Of a stretch of DNA of 47,994 nucleotides, positions 16,789 through 25,834 are shown in pieces. The DNA is taken from positions 1 through 47,994 of the forward strand of contig JABDFJ010000010.1 in the NCBI GenBank assembly GCA_013286645.1, given 5' to 3'. The stretch comes from Chlamydiota bacterium. Lineage in GTDB: Bacteria > Chlamydiota > Chlamydiia > Chlamydiales > Parachlamydiaceae. The notes beneath the pieces are model-generated. The model saw only the letters and a list, made by a program, of their open reading frames with translations, searched no databases and was not told the origin of the DNA. The position numbers and the translations under genes are program-made. How positions within the stretch are numbered: position 1 is the first letter of the stretch; each line of letters opens with the position of its first letter.

Positions 16789-18111
16789 ATGAGCAGTGTA
16801 CCCTCTGTCCCATCGCTTAGTCTTGGATTGTCACCCAGCCCACACGCACATTCAAGCTTGAAGAGAACAGCTTCCGCAGCTGGACTCGATCGCATCAATA
16901 GAGCGGCTAGCACAGTCTGGCTTCAACTATGGGAACCGTCGTCTGAGCTTAGATTTTCGCCATCGCCACCCACGCCGCTTACTCCTGTGAGTGCCACCCC
17001 GCCTCCTCTCTGGATGCTTCATTTCCAAAATGGTGACATGCTCGTATTGAATGATCAAAATATGCAAAGGCTGGAAACAAATTTTGTATTGATTAAAAAC
17101 TTCCGGCAAAATAATAGCCAAGAAATTAGGCTGCCTTTAGAAAACAGCATAGCTTTCGGTCGGCTGCTCGAAATTTTCACCAACCCACAGAGCCTGAACA
17201 ACCTAAACTTTAACGATATTGATGAACTATTTGCCCTTTCACTACTAGCTGATACGCTTGAATTTTCTGATTTGGCAAACATCATGCGAGCGCGCATTAC
17301 TGATTTACTTGAGTATCAAATCCACCACGATCGCAGTGAAGCATTGCAAAAAGCGATTGAAATGCATCAGTATGCAATCGAACGCAAATTCAGCGCTTTT
17401 CAAGCAGGCCTCGAAAAATGTATTAGTCACCTATTGAGAATCGAAGCCAAAATGAAGAGTAAGCAGATTTTAATTGACCGCATGGAACTGCTGAGAGGCG
17501 TGCCTATAAAGTACCTAGGCTTACCCTCTTCGCAACTTAACGATGCACAACTACATAAGGTATGTAAAACACTGCCATCCCTCAACGAGTTAGATCTCGG
17601 AATGTGCTCAAGCATTACCACCCATGGGTTGAAAGGTTTAAGATGGCTACCCTCACTACAAAAACTAATCTTCAGTAATTGGAAAGGATATTCCAAACAG
17701 ACTGGAGGCCCTTCGGTAGAACCACTGGCTTTTCTACGCAAAACGACCACACTGCAGTCTTTAACCTTAAGCAATTGCGCTAATCTCCAGGATAAAGATC
17801 TCGCTGAGGTAGGAAATCTTCCACAACTCAAAGAGCTTGATATTGGAGATAATAATTTTAGCGATGCGGGATTGCTGCAGCTCCAAAAGCTACAAACATT
17901 ACAAAGTCTAGACATCTCCTCTTGCATGCATATCAAAGGACCCGGCCTAGAAGCGCTTATTGCCGCCCTACCGACATTAAAGTACATTAAATGTCATTAT
18001 ATCAAACTTCCCAAAAGCTTATCCCAAACAATTGCCAAATTAACAGCAGCCGATGGGGCTTTCGAGCGCGATTCTAGCGACGAACAGGTGCTCATCCGCA
18101 AAAGAGCGTAA
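16789..18111 (+). CDS. BTB-like plus leucine-rich-repeat effector candidate
   Basis: The 440-residue protein has three parts. Residues 1-60 are Ser/Pro-rich and disordered. Residues about 65-185 look like a BTB/POZ or Skp1-like fold: a short strand region (WMLHFQNGDMLVL), then RLPLENSIAFGRLLEIF and the helical FNDIDELFALSLLADTLEF. Residues about 250-420 hold roughly five or six RNI/AMN1-type leucine-rich repeats (LNELDLGMCSSITTHGLKGL, LQSLTLSNCANLQDKDLAEV, LKELDIGDNNFSDAGLLQL, LQSLDISSC). In eukaryotes this pairing is used in Cullin-RING ubiquitin ligases, so a host-directed effector is likely but inferred. No signal peptide is visible. Confidence 0.75.
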   Translation: MSSVPSVPSLSLGLSPSPHAHSSLKRTASAAGLDRINRAASTVWLQLWEPSSELRFSPSPPTPLTPVSATPPPLWMLHFQNGDMLVLNDQNMQRLETNFVLIKNFRQNNSQEIRLPLENSIAFGRLLEIFTNPQSLNNLNFNDIDELFALSLLADTLEFSDLANIMRARITDLLEYQIHHDRSEALQKAIEMHQYAIERKFSAFQAGLEKCISHLLRIEAKMKSKQILIDRMELLRGVPIKYLGLPSSQLNDAQLHKVCKTLPSLNELDLGMCSSITTHGLKGLRWLPSLQKLIFSNWKGYSKQTGGPSVEPLAFLRKTTTLQSLTLSNCANLQDKDLAEVGNLPQLKELDIGDNNFSDAGLLQLQKLQTLQSLDISSCMHIKGPGLEALIAALPTLKYIKCHYIKLPKSLSQTIAKLTAADGAFERDSSDEQVLIRKRA

Positions 18112-18123
18112 AACCCTTCAGTC

Positions 18124-18187
18124 GTACATGTTCAGGCTAATATCTTAGGCCGCTACCGCGGCAAGCTACACACTCGTGAATATGTAC
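18124..18187. repeat. GTACATGTTCA palindromic element, copy 1
   Basis: The 64-bp element has 11-bp terminal inverted repeats (GTACATGTTCA and TGAATATGTAC, one mismatch). Its left 44 bp closely match, in reverse orientation, the right part of the element at 42608-42673, including the core GGCCGCTACCGCGGCA. It follows the LRR gene by 12 bp. Confidence 0.8.
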
Positions 18188-18238
18188 CATCCACTCCTTT
18201 TATTCTAATTAGTTAATTTCATAAAACCTCATAAAAAT

Positions 18239-18268
18239 TTGCTTATTATAAAACTAATTGTTTATAAT
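18239..18268 (+). promoter_or_regulatory. Candidate sigma-70-type promoter of the coiled-coil gene
   Basis: TTGCTT (18239-18244) and a perfect TATAAT (18263-18268) are separated by 18 bp, 47 bp before the chosen ATG at 18316. Confidence 0.45.
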
Positions 18269-18315
18269 TAAATTAATAAACAAACTCGATAAATATCATA
18301 ATGCGAGGTTTTTTT

Positions 18316-20103
18316 ATGAGCTTAAATCTGCCACATGGGCCCAATGCTGGAGATTACGATCCTAAACTAGCGCTACCCACCAACACCCCACCATCACAAT
18401 CTATTGAAGCTAAGCCTATTGAAGCTAAAGCTAAAATGAGTGGTGGACAAGCTGTCTCGTACCTAAAAGGGATACGCGCCCAAATCAGCGCTTTTTTTGG
18501 CCGGATTAGCAACTACTTCGCCATGAAGTCTTTAGAGAGGAAATTCGAGTCGCTCAAAGGGAAGGTTTCAACATTCGATTCCATCAAAGATGATAAAAGC
18601 AAACTACATGCATCTATTCGTGCATCTATTAAAGAAGCCAAAACTGCCTTTACAAAATTAGAATCTCGCGTCAGTGATCCCTTAACAACTCAGAAATTGA
18701 AAGTAATGCAGGATGGCCTTGGGCATATGGACCGTCAAATACGCCCCCTAATAAGCGAGAGTAAAGCAAAACCCTTAGTAAATGCTGCACAGTCCCATCA
18801 GACCACGCCTACCAAAACGACTTTACAACCAGATAGTTTTCAAGCCCCTAACACAGAACTCACCACGATTTCCGAAGATGCCGAGGATGACACAGTGAAT
18901 CCGCAAGAGACATTAGTGCAAGAAGGGCTGCCAGTTATAAAAACAACACATAAAAGCCTTCATGCAAGAAACGAAACCACCGCAAAACTAGAAACTGGTG
19001 TCGACCTTCCATTTATTGATACCGCCAGTAATATAGAAAAAGATATCAAAGCCTTGAGGTTGGATTTGAAGCTCATTAGTGATAAAGACAAAGCCCTAGC
19101 CAAAAAAGTGATAGATTTATCAAAAAATCTGACAGCATTGTATCAGGAAACTGTCCGTGCTAATCACAACTACAACACTGGGGCGGGCGGCTTAAAAGTT
19201 GAAGTCAGAAATGCACAGCCCACTCAAATGAAAGAAATCCAAAATAAAATTCAGAAGGAGCAAACCTCATTCAACAAACGTATTGAAGTGTTGGCAAAAC
19301 AATGCCAACAGCTACAACAAGCAAAGAGCTTGCCAAAAGTTTTGCGACAGAAATTGCAAGATGATGTGGACAATTGCCAATGGTTTATTCAAAATTACAA
19401 CAGCAACTTAGACGAGCTTTACGCCGCATGTGACTATAAGATTAAAGACTATAGCGCCAAGATTAAAGAATATAACATCAACGTTAGCCCGTTAGATCAA
19501 GCAAAGGAAATGTCTAGTAAAATTAAAGTCGACCTCACAGAAGTGGAACGAGAATATGAAGAATACATCCAAAAGACCGCTCCGTCCACCAACGCTGATT
19601 GGGCAGTCGTCCACAGACAGTTTGAGCGTATATTTGCGAAGGCTAATAAGCTCTGGCATTTAATAGAACAACAGAAAGCTACTATCCAGAATTTTACACT
19701 ATCTGATGAGAATCGAACACCGGAACGCACCGCAAAATTAGAGGCCCTAAAGCAGGAATTAGCAGACACCCATGCGAAATTAGGCGGTTTTAGGGATGCT
19801 GTCAAATGCCACCAGATAATGTATGGTTTGTGGGAGTATGAAATAGAACTCAACAAAGAATTCCATGCTGCATTCCAAGCCACAGATAAAACTAAAAAAA
19901 CTAGACTCGCGAAGTTAGCAGCAAATCTAACTTTCCAAACAAAGCGACTGAGCGAGCTCAGCATGACGATGGAACGCGCTAGTACGACGCGTTCTCCTAA
20001 GGTCGAGGAGCAATTTATCATAGACCAAGAAAGGTGCCAAAGGACTCTTGATGATGCGACGGCTCTCTTAACATCTGTGCGAGCACAAATAAGCCAACAA
20101 TAG
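18316..20103 (+). CDS. Large coiled-coil protein, effector candidate
   Basis: The protein has about 595 residues, using the ATG at 18316 with GAGG upstream; the ATG at 18301 has no ribosome site. It is soluble, highly charged and mostly helical. Residues about 60-155 and 240-590 have long heptad-like stretches rich in Lys, Glu, Gln and Leu (for example KDIKALRLDLKLISDKDKAL and AKLEALKQELADTHAKLGGF). A Thr/Pro-rich disordered linker lies around 160-235. No catalytic motif and no transmembrane helix are visible. It has its own promoter and ends in a hairpin at 20093-20124. Function unknown; scaffold-like effector is a guess. Confidence 0.75.
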   Translation: MSLNLPHGPNAGDYDPKLALPTNTPPSQSIEAKPIEAKAKMSGGQAVSYLKGIRAQISAFFGRISNYFAMKSLERKFESLKGKVSTFDSIKDDKSKLHASIRASIKEAKTAFTKLESRVSDPLTTQKLKVMQDGLGHMDRQIRPLISESKAKPLVNAAQSHQTTPTKTTLQPDSFQAPNTELTTISEDAEDDTVNPQETLVQEGLPVIKTTHKSLHARNETTAKLETGVDLPFIDTASNIEKDIKALRLDLKLISDKDKALAKKVIDLSKNLTALYQETVRANHNYNTGAGGLKVEVRNAQPTQMKEIQNKIQKEQTSFNKRIEVLAKQCQQLQQAKSLPKVLRQKLQDDVDNCQWFIQNYNSNLDELYAACDYKIKDYSAKIKEYNINVSPLDQAKEMSSKIKVDLTEVEREYEEYIQKTAPSTNADWAVVHRQFERIFAKANKLWHLIEQQKATIQNFTLSDENRTPERTAKLEALKQELADTHAKLGGFRDAVKCHQIMYGLWEYEIELNKEFHAAFQATDKTKKTRLAKLAANLTFQTKRLSELSMTMERASTTRSPKVEEQFIIDQERCQRTLDDATALLTSVRAQISQQ

Positions 20104-20124
20104 CCTGTAAAGGCTATTGTTGGC
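20093..20124. terminator. Bidirectional hairpin between convergent genes
   Basis: A perfect 13-bp inverted repeat (GCCAACAATAGCC / GGCTATTGTTGGC) has a 6-base loop. The stop codon of the coiled-coil gene lies within its left arm. No long T tract follows, so intrinsic termination is likely but not certain. Confidence 0.55.
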
Positions 20125-20139
20125 ACAATTTATCTTAGC

Positions 20140-21366
20140 TTACAACATTTCAACCATATGAGTGTCAGGTTCCGCTTTGGATATAGCTACCCGACGGCGC
20201 TCGTAAAAGATGATCGTCACATAGACAACGACCGTTACAACACAAATCACAGCCACGACGGGGTAGATGGTGGCATTGTAAAAAGTGCTAGCCACACCGA
20301 CTACAACGGCAGTCAATAAGAGCCTAGCGCTTGTCAGCAAGCTAGCGGTAATCCCTTTAATATCGGGAAAGATTTCCATCCCTTCTGGGAAATACAGTCC
20401 CTGCACCCAATTGATGCCAAAGGCATAGAGCACCATAGGTGCGGTCAACACATAGGGATTGTGCGGGGCCACGATGGCAGCCAGCACAAAAGCAGCAGAC
20501 CCCACTAGGAACAGCTTTGTGCCGATTTCTTTGACGCGCTGGGCTCCAAAGCGCGCCAGTGCGCGGCGATAGGTCAAGCTAGCCACCACCCACGCCCCAA
20601 GCAACGACGCTTGAAATAAGGGCAACAGTTCCTTAGGCACACCTAACTCAATCACAAACAACACAGAAATGCAGGCCAAAAATGCCAAATAGCCGGCAAA
20701 GACTAAGCTCACCACTAGTGTCGTCTGCCAAAAGGGGACACTCAGTGAGACACGTTTAAAATTGTGCAACACCTTCCTCGTTTCAAAAGGAACACGCTTT
20801 TCAACGGGCAGCGTTTCCTCAAAAAAGAATAAAGTGATCGCAAAGCTCAGCATCACACACAGCGCAATCGCCAAAAAGTTGGAACGAAAGCCATAAGCAT
20901 AGTTCAAATAGCCACCCACCATCGGTGCGACAGCCATAATCAGAGGCACGGTTGAATTCAAACGATTAATCGCCAAAATGGCTTTTTCCGCTTTAAAAGC
21001 ATCAAAGATAATGGCCGTACCCAAAGTAAAGCAGCCACCACTCCCCAATCCTTGCAACACTCGTCCCCACAGCATAGCATCGAAAGTCTCAGCATATAGC
21101 GTCATGAGACTACCTGCTAAAAATAGACTTAAGGCTACTAACAAAGGCTTTTTACGCCCCAGCGCGTCAGAAATCGGACCATACAGCGGCCCTGACAAGC
21201 AGATGCCCACAAAGTTCCAAGTGAGTAGACTTTGAATTTTATCTTCCGATATGGAAAAAAATGCCATCATATCCGTGAAGGTAGGCAAGTAAATATCGGT
21301 TTCGATGCAAGCAGCAATGAACGTAACGGTAATAAGCAGAAGGTATTTCAACTCTCTATTAAACAT
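20140..21366 (-). CDS. Bcr/CflA-family MFS exporter
   Basis: The 408-residue, 12-helix major facilitator starts at ATG 21366, seven bases after AGGA. TM1 carries CIETDIYLPTFTDMMAFF, typical of Bcr/CflA drug exporters. The loop 2-3 motif reads GPLYGPISDALGRKKPLL and TM4 GRVLQGLGSGGCFTLG. Members export bicyclomycin, chloramphenicol, cysteine or other small molecules by proton antiport. In intracellular bacteria it could also move metabolites across the inner membrane; the substrate is unknown. It is convergent with the coiled-coil gene, sharing a hairpin. Confidence 0.88.
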   Translation of the reverse strand: MFNRELKYLLLITVTFIAACIETDIYLPTFTDMMAFFSISEDKIQSLLTWNFVGICLSGPLYGPISDALGRKKPLLVALSLFLAGSLMTLYAETFDAMLWGRVLQGLGSGGCFTLGTAIIFDAFKAEKAILAINRLNSTVPLIMAVAPMVGGYLNYAYGFRSNFLAIALCVMLSFAITLFFFEETLPVEKRVPFETRKVLHNFKRVSLSVPFWQTTLVVSLVFAGYLAFLACISVLFVIELGVPKELLPLFQASLLGAWVVASLTYRRALARFGAQRVKEIGTKLFLVGSAAFVLAAIVAPHNPYVLTAPMVLYAFGINWVQGLYFPEGMEIFPDIKGITASLLTSARLLLTAVVVGVASTFYNATIYPVVAVICVVTVVVYVTIIFYERRRVAISKAEPDTHMVEML

Positions 21367-21616
21367 AAAATTTCCTAACAATAATACAATTTATAATGCA
21401 CAGAATAGCTAGTGATCGAAGCTATTCGCAAATAGGTCAATACAGAAAATTTTTGATCTATGATGATCAATGACATCAAAAAGGTTAGCGAGTAACCCTT
21501 GTTGATCGAACAAGAACAGCTAAGCTGTAATAGAGATAGAGATTCCCATTGGTAGACCACTTTGGTAAGTTATTTAAAAGTTAATCAAAAGTAACCAATT
21601 TGTGCAAGCACAATTT

Positions 21617-22345
21617 TTATGGGTTTCCTTTAGAAACCTGCTCCAAGGTGTGACACCACCGCATAGCATCCATAGCAAACAATACAGCCAACGGTAAGTA
21701 ATACTCAGCTTTCTCTATTTCCCAATCATTAAGCGATTTCGACGATGTGTGTTGATAATCTTGGGGCTTAACATTTTTTATTCGATTGTCGCTATTCCCT
21801 CTTTTAGAAGTTGCTTCTAGCGTTTGCATAAACTCAGGGTTGATCTCTGCTTGATCAATGTAGAGCTGCCCTTCGTTAAACGGAGTGTCAAGCAAGATGG
21901 GATGTGCGGAAATATGCGCATACAAGCGTTGCTCAAACTCAGTAGCTACCGCTTGATTATTGCATGCTAGCGCAAGCCAGTAGCCATGCGACAAGATGGC
22001 CAGTGCATTCTTTGGACCAATTTTATCTAAATCTACAAGGCGTGTGTCAAGCTCCTCTTTGGCAGCATCCCCTTCTAGTTCGACCACTAATAACACGTCT
22101 TCCAACCACTCTTTAAGGGCGATGGTCGATGATTTTTGTTGTTCAACGGGGTTCTCCTGGATTTGCATGCACCATAGCACAGTATCATTGATAACCATGC
22201 GTACCACGCTATCATCTATATAGTAGGGGTATTCGCGCAAAACGTTTAAATATGCTTCGATTTTGGCTGGCAATGACTTCTCAGGAAGCGTGGGCAATGG
22301 GCTTACATTTGTGGCCATGAAGCTTGAATTAATAGCACTAGTCAT
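21617..22345 (-). CDS. Hypothetical protein, effector candidate
   Basis: The 242-residue soluble protein starts at ATG 22345, preceded by a plausible GAGG; the longer form to 22411 begins in AT-rich intergenic DNA. No family is recognised. The N-terminus carries VSPLPTLPEKSLPAKIEAYL, nearly the same as FPLPNLPEKASPKKLASL in the divergent lipase-like gene at 22671, suggesting shared ancestry or a shared targeting signal. The rest is mostly helical and acidic. The region 21382-21616 between it and the exporter gene contains no other gene that I can support. Confidence 0.65.
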   Translation of the reverse strand: MTSAINSSFMATNVSPLPTLPEKSLPAKIEAYLNVLREYPYYIDDSVVRMVINDTVLWCMQIQENPVEQQKSSTIALKEWLEDVLLVVELEGDAAKEELDTRLVDLDKIGPKNALAILSHGYWLALACNNQAVATEFEQRLYAHISAHPILLDTPFNEGQLYIDQAEINPEFMQTLEATSKRGNSDNRIKNVKPQDYQHTSSKSLNDWEIEKAEYYLPLAVLFAMDAMRWCHTLEQVSKGNP

Positions 22346-22440
22346 ACAACCTCGAATAATTAAAATAAATAAACTAAAATTAATTATATTATTATTGATA
22401 ATAAATTGCAAATTAAATATAAACTATCGAACAAAAAAAA

Positions 22441-22590
22441 TGGACTGAATGGACTGAATGGACTGAATGGACTGAATGGACTGAATGGACTGAATGGACT
22501 GAATGGACTGAATGGACAATATCCCACCCGTCCATGTCGTCCATGTCGTCCATGTCGTCCATGCCGTCCATTCAGTCCATAAAGTCCATT
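22441..22590. repeat. TGGAC 9-bp-period hairpin, copy 3 (homogenised left arm)
   Basis: The left arm (22441-22517) is 8.5 perfect copies of TGGACTGAA. The right arm (22530-22590) is GTCCAT followed by GTC three times, then GCC, TCA and AAA. The arms therefore pair at the GGAC/GTCC cores but differ at the variable positions. It lies between divergent genes (22345 and 22671). Confidence 0.92.
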
Positions 22591-22670
22591 ATGCGGTTTC
22601 TTTATCGTTTCTTTATATAAAACCCTTATACTTATATCCCTATTGCAAAACTTAACCAGATGTAAGTCTA

Positions 22671-24911
22671 ATGAAGTGTTCTCCTATTGCACACATAAGC
22701 CCCATAGCTTCTTTTCCCCTTCCCAATCTTCCGGAAAAGGCAAGCCCCAAAAAGCTTGCCTCATTGACAGCCCTCACCGACAACATTTCTAACTGGAAAT
22801 GGTCCGACTTTACCAGCTACATCCCTACAACACAACCTGAAGTCTCCTTGCCAGCAACACCGCAGCTCATCAAACACTCGAAATTGATCGAAAATATCAA
22901 AGACAAAAGCCCCACTGAAATTACCACTCTGCTACAAAAAATTTACGGTGAGCGTTTGATCTCAGATGCCATCACCAAGCTTAAGCTGGCCGACAAAGCA
23001 GCCTTTACGCCGAGCGATATTAAATTTATCCAAGCTACGGTAGCCACTGAGGTGAATCTGGCCGATCTACAGAGCTTTTATGACCGTCTTAAACTGATGC
23101 ATGATGAAGAAATAGCCACCCTCCTGCAATACTTCCCTGAATCAATTGTGCGCCACTTAATTGAACTTATCACAACGATGCCAACCCCCTCCTTTGAGGA
23201 GCTCAGCGATACCCACATAGATCTGTTATTAAAATTCTTTAGGAATGAAACAAAGGAAGATGACACTTCTATCCCCTTAACATTATCTACAGAAGAATTA
23301 ACCCAGCTGCACCAACTATGTTATCCCGCTTACAAACGCTTACGCGCTTTATCGGCTTGTCAAGATTTCATCAATCATCATACAGAACGAAACTATGACA
23401 ATCTCGCCGCTAGCGAATATATGAGCCGCCATGTAGCATACTCCCGTCAAGCGGAAGGTTTACTCATTCCCTATCCTAACGCTAGTGGCTCCCCGCACTA
23501 CTATGAAGTCAAACACACCATACACAAAAACGGTTTTGGGTTTTGCCTCCTGCAAGGGATTACACCCGCACACCGCACCGAATTTAAAGCGCTTTTCCAG
23601 GGAACGGACACCAATGATCCAGAGAGCGTCATGCACAATTTTGCAGAAGTCGCCGGACTCAATGTATTCAACCTAAATAAGGCGGCTGTGATCAGTGCCA
23701 TTTACGATGCGTGCGAATCATTAAAAGCGGCAGATAGTAAAAATGTAATCCACCTTGCCATTTATGGACATAGCCAAGGCGGCGCCCTTTCTCAACATCT
23801 CATTGAAGCCATTGTTTCCGATATGGTCGCTACACTTGAGAGTAGCGTGAACTCTCCCTTGCATAGCCTTAAAACAGTAAAAGTATCGACATGGTGTAGT
23901 CCGCGAGTACTTGAAAAACAAGCCAAACAATTTGCAGCGCACACTGCACAACTCATGCACCACGAAAAGACCCACCACTGCACATTTTCATTCGAAGATA
24001 ATGTCGTTGCCGGTGATCCTGTACCTTTCTGTGGTGAAACACATGTTGCAAGCGAAGCCCACTCAGACAACGTCAGCCGCAAGGTTAATATATTCTATCC
24101 AACGGGAAGCTCTATTAAAGCACCCCACTGCTCGCCGATATTGGCCATGAATGCAAATCCAGAGCCTGCTAAAGTTGTTCACGATGACCGCACCACCTTG
24201 TTAATACTTTACAAGCAGGCCGCTTGTCTCGATTTCATGATTGCCAGCCGCATGTTAAAAGCCAAAATCAACGAATTGACAGCAGATAATATTAATGGAG
24301 CTCTCTCTGAATCGATCCAATTGCTTGAAGAAATAAGCATTGCCTCCATTCCCAGCACACATTCTAAAGAGACAACTGTAAATGGAAAAATATCGGATAA
24401 AGAAGTGATCACGCTGATAGGACTGCTTAATAGCTACAAAACATCCAAGCAACACTTTTCGTTTATAAAAAACTTCATGGAAACAGAGACGGCATGGATC
24501 CAAACTCTTAATGCAATGACAGTGGACGATCTCATGCAAGAACGCACAGAAAAAGTTAATGCCTACATCACGCAAAAAACAGCTTGCCAAGCGACACAAC
24601 AAGCCATCCAAACAGAGATGAGCAAGAGTGCATATAAGTCCTTAACAGGCAATGCGTATAAAAGCTTGGCAGACTACGATAAAAAAACTATGGACACCAT
24701 CATAGACTACAGCAAGCAACAACTTTCAACGCTTGTCAATCCCGCTGCTACCGTTAACGAGAAAGTACTCAGTGGAGCCCAACTCGTAGGAGGGGCCGCC
24801 GCTTTAGCTGTTGGCACCTTAACCGCACTATCCGCCCTGCCTGTCAATCTCACTCTGGGTGCTGCCGCCTTAGGCATCGCCATGCGTGTCAACAGACTCA
24901 TCAGAAAATAA
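22671..24911 (+). CDS. Lipase-like alpha/beta hydrolase with C-terminal membrane segments
   Basis: The 746-residue protein has an N-terminal helical region (1-250) and a class-3-lipase-like alpha/beta hydrolase region (about 265-500). The nucleophile elbow is AIYGHSQGGALSQHL (Ser368). The likely acid is in DNVVAGDPVPF and His candidates follow (ETHVASEAHSDN). A helical stalk follows, then two hydrophobic segments at the C-terminus (about 700-740, VGGAAALAVGTLTALSAL). A membrane-anchored or translocated phospholipase acting on host lipids is plausible. It shares an N-terminal PLPxLPEK motif with the divergent gene. The start has no clear Shine-Dalgarno. Confidence 0.78.
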   Translation: MKCSPIAHISPIASFPLPNLPEKASPKKLASLTALTDNISNWKWSDFTSYIPTTQPEVSLPATPQLIKHSKLIENIKDKSPTEITTLLQKIYGERLISDAITKLKLADKAAFTPSDIKFIQATVATEVNLADLQSFYDRLKLMHDEEIATLLQYFPESIVRHLIELITTMPTPSFEELSDTHIDLLLKFFRNETKEDDTSIPLTLSTEELTQLHQLCYPAYKRLRALSACQDFINHHTERNYDNLAASEYMSRHVAYSRQAEGLLIPYPNASGSPHYYEVKHTIHKNGFGFCLLQGITPAHRTEFKALFQGTDTNDPESVMHNFAEVAGLNVFNLNKAAVISAIYDACESLKAADSKNVIHLAIYGHSQGGALSQHLIEAIVSDMVATLESSVNSPLHSLKTVKVSTWCSPRVLEKQAKQFAAHTAQLMHHEKTHHCTFSFEDNVVAGDPVPFCGETHVASEAHSDNVSRKVNIFYPTGSSIKAPHCSPILAMNANPEPAKVVHDDRTTLLILYKQAACLDFMIASRMLKAKINELTADNINGALSESIQLLEEISIASIPSTHSKETTVNGKISDKEVITLIGLLNSYKTSKQHFSFIKNFMETETAWIQTLNAMTVDDLMQERTEKVNAYITQKTACQATQQAIQTEMSKSAYKSLTGNAYKSLADYDKKTMDTIIDYSKQQLSTLVNPAATVNEKVLSGAQLVGGAAALAVGTLTALSALPVNLTLGAAALGIAMRVNRLIRK

Positions 24912-24957
24912 CATTGTATTGGGAGTGGTAAATAATTTATTGCCTCAAAGCTATATT

Positions 24958-25050
24958 TTTGAAACACAGAGGCACAGAGAACACAGAGAGGGTGATTTCA
25001 TTAAATTTATAGAATACCCCTCTGTGTTCTCTGTGCCTCTGTGTTTCAAA
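24958..25050. repeat. CACAGAG-type hairpin, copy 1
   Basis: A perfect 31-bp inverted repeat (24958-24988 and 25020-25050) is made of CACAGAG units at 8-9-bp steps, with a 31-bp loop. It lies between convergent genes (lipase-like and YebC), so termination in both directions is possible. The same unit type occurs at 31569-31688 and 39466-39504. Confidence 0.92.
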
Positions 25051-25055
25051 AAAGG

Positions 25056-25778
25056 TTACTCTGGTAGCTCCATATTGTGATACACTTCATCGACATCATC
25101 GAGTTGGTCAAGCCATTCTATTAAGGCTAAGTTGGCTTTAGCATCTTCTTCGTTGCATTGTACATAGACCTTTGGGATGTTTTCTAGAGAGGCTGACTCA
25201 CTTTTCACCCCATGCTGGTTGATCGCTTCCTTAACTGTGTATAGGTCCACGGGATCCGTTGTAATGATGAACATTTCCCCTTCTGCTTCGAAATCTTGCG
25301 CTCCAGCTTCGGTCGCAACCATGAATAGTTCATCTTCAACAGCATTTTTCTTAAGGACTTGAATCACTCCCTTGCGATCGAAATTGAAAGCCACGGCGCC
25401 AGGATTGGCAATGGTGCCGCCACGCTTATTTGTGGCAATACGCATGTCGGAAGAGACACGATTTTTATTATCCGTCATCACGTCGACAAGGAGTCCAACA
25501 CCACCATAACCATAAAGTTCATAAGTCATCTCAGTAAAATCAGCCTGATCGGCGCTCGACGCTTTTTTAATGTTCCTTTCGATAACCTCATTGGGCAAAT
25601 TGACCTCACGCGCCTTTTGCAGAGCCAGGCGTAAACGTGGATTCGACTTAGGATCAGGACCACCTAATTTCACCGCGCTGATGATTTCTTTAGCACTGCG
25701 TGAAAAGGCTTTGCCCTTCTTAGCATCCGATTTTGCTTTTTGATGTTTAATATTTGCCCATTTGCTGTGTCCGGCCAT
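25056..25778 (-). CDS. YebC/PmpR (TACO1) family protein
   Basis: The 240-residue protein begins with the family signature MAGHSKWANIKHQKAKSDAK and contains AFSRSAKEI, LPNEVIERNIKKA and YELYGYGGVGLLVDVMTDNK. Length and ends match the family. Members were described as DNA-binding regulators and, more recently, as translation factors that relieve ribosome stalling; mitochondrial TACO1 is a relative. The start is preceded by AAGGTAGG. The gene ends five bases from the CACAGAG hairpin. It probably belongs to a transcription unit with the upstream SprT-like, GNAT and RF2 genes, though gaps of about 55-90 bp leave room for promoters. Confidence 0.95.
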   Translation of the reverse strand: MAGHSKWANIKHQKAKSDAKKGKAFSRSAKEIISAVKLGGPDPKSNPRLRLALQKAREVNLPNEVIERNIKKASSADQADFTEMTYELYGYGGVGLLVDVMTDNKNRVSSDMRIATNKRGGTIANPGAVAFNFDRKGVIQVLKKNAVEDELFMVATEAGAQDFEAEGEMFIITTDPVDLYTVKEAINQHGVKSESASLENIPKVYVQCNEEDAKANLALIEWLDQLDDVDEVYHNMELPE

Positions 25779-25834
25779 CGTTGCCTACCTTTTAAATAAT
25801 ACTAGAGAGGTTTTAAGTTATGTATCTTTTATGT

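Noticed and set aside
19497-20126. 209-residue minus-strand ORF
   Set aside because: Antisense to the coiled-coil gene and lacking a recognisable domain; Ser/Trp-rich composition is typical of a shadow frame.
21600-21618. Hairpin TTGTGC-AA-GCACAA followed by TTTTT on the + strand
   Set aside because: It points away from any + strand gene, and on the minus strand, where a gene ends at 21617, no T tract follows the stem.
22441-22590. Possible CRISPR array or direct-repeat locus
   Set aside because: Units are contiguous 9-mers without spacers and the second half is the inverted complement; no cas genes nearby.
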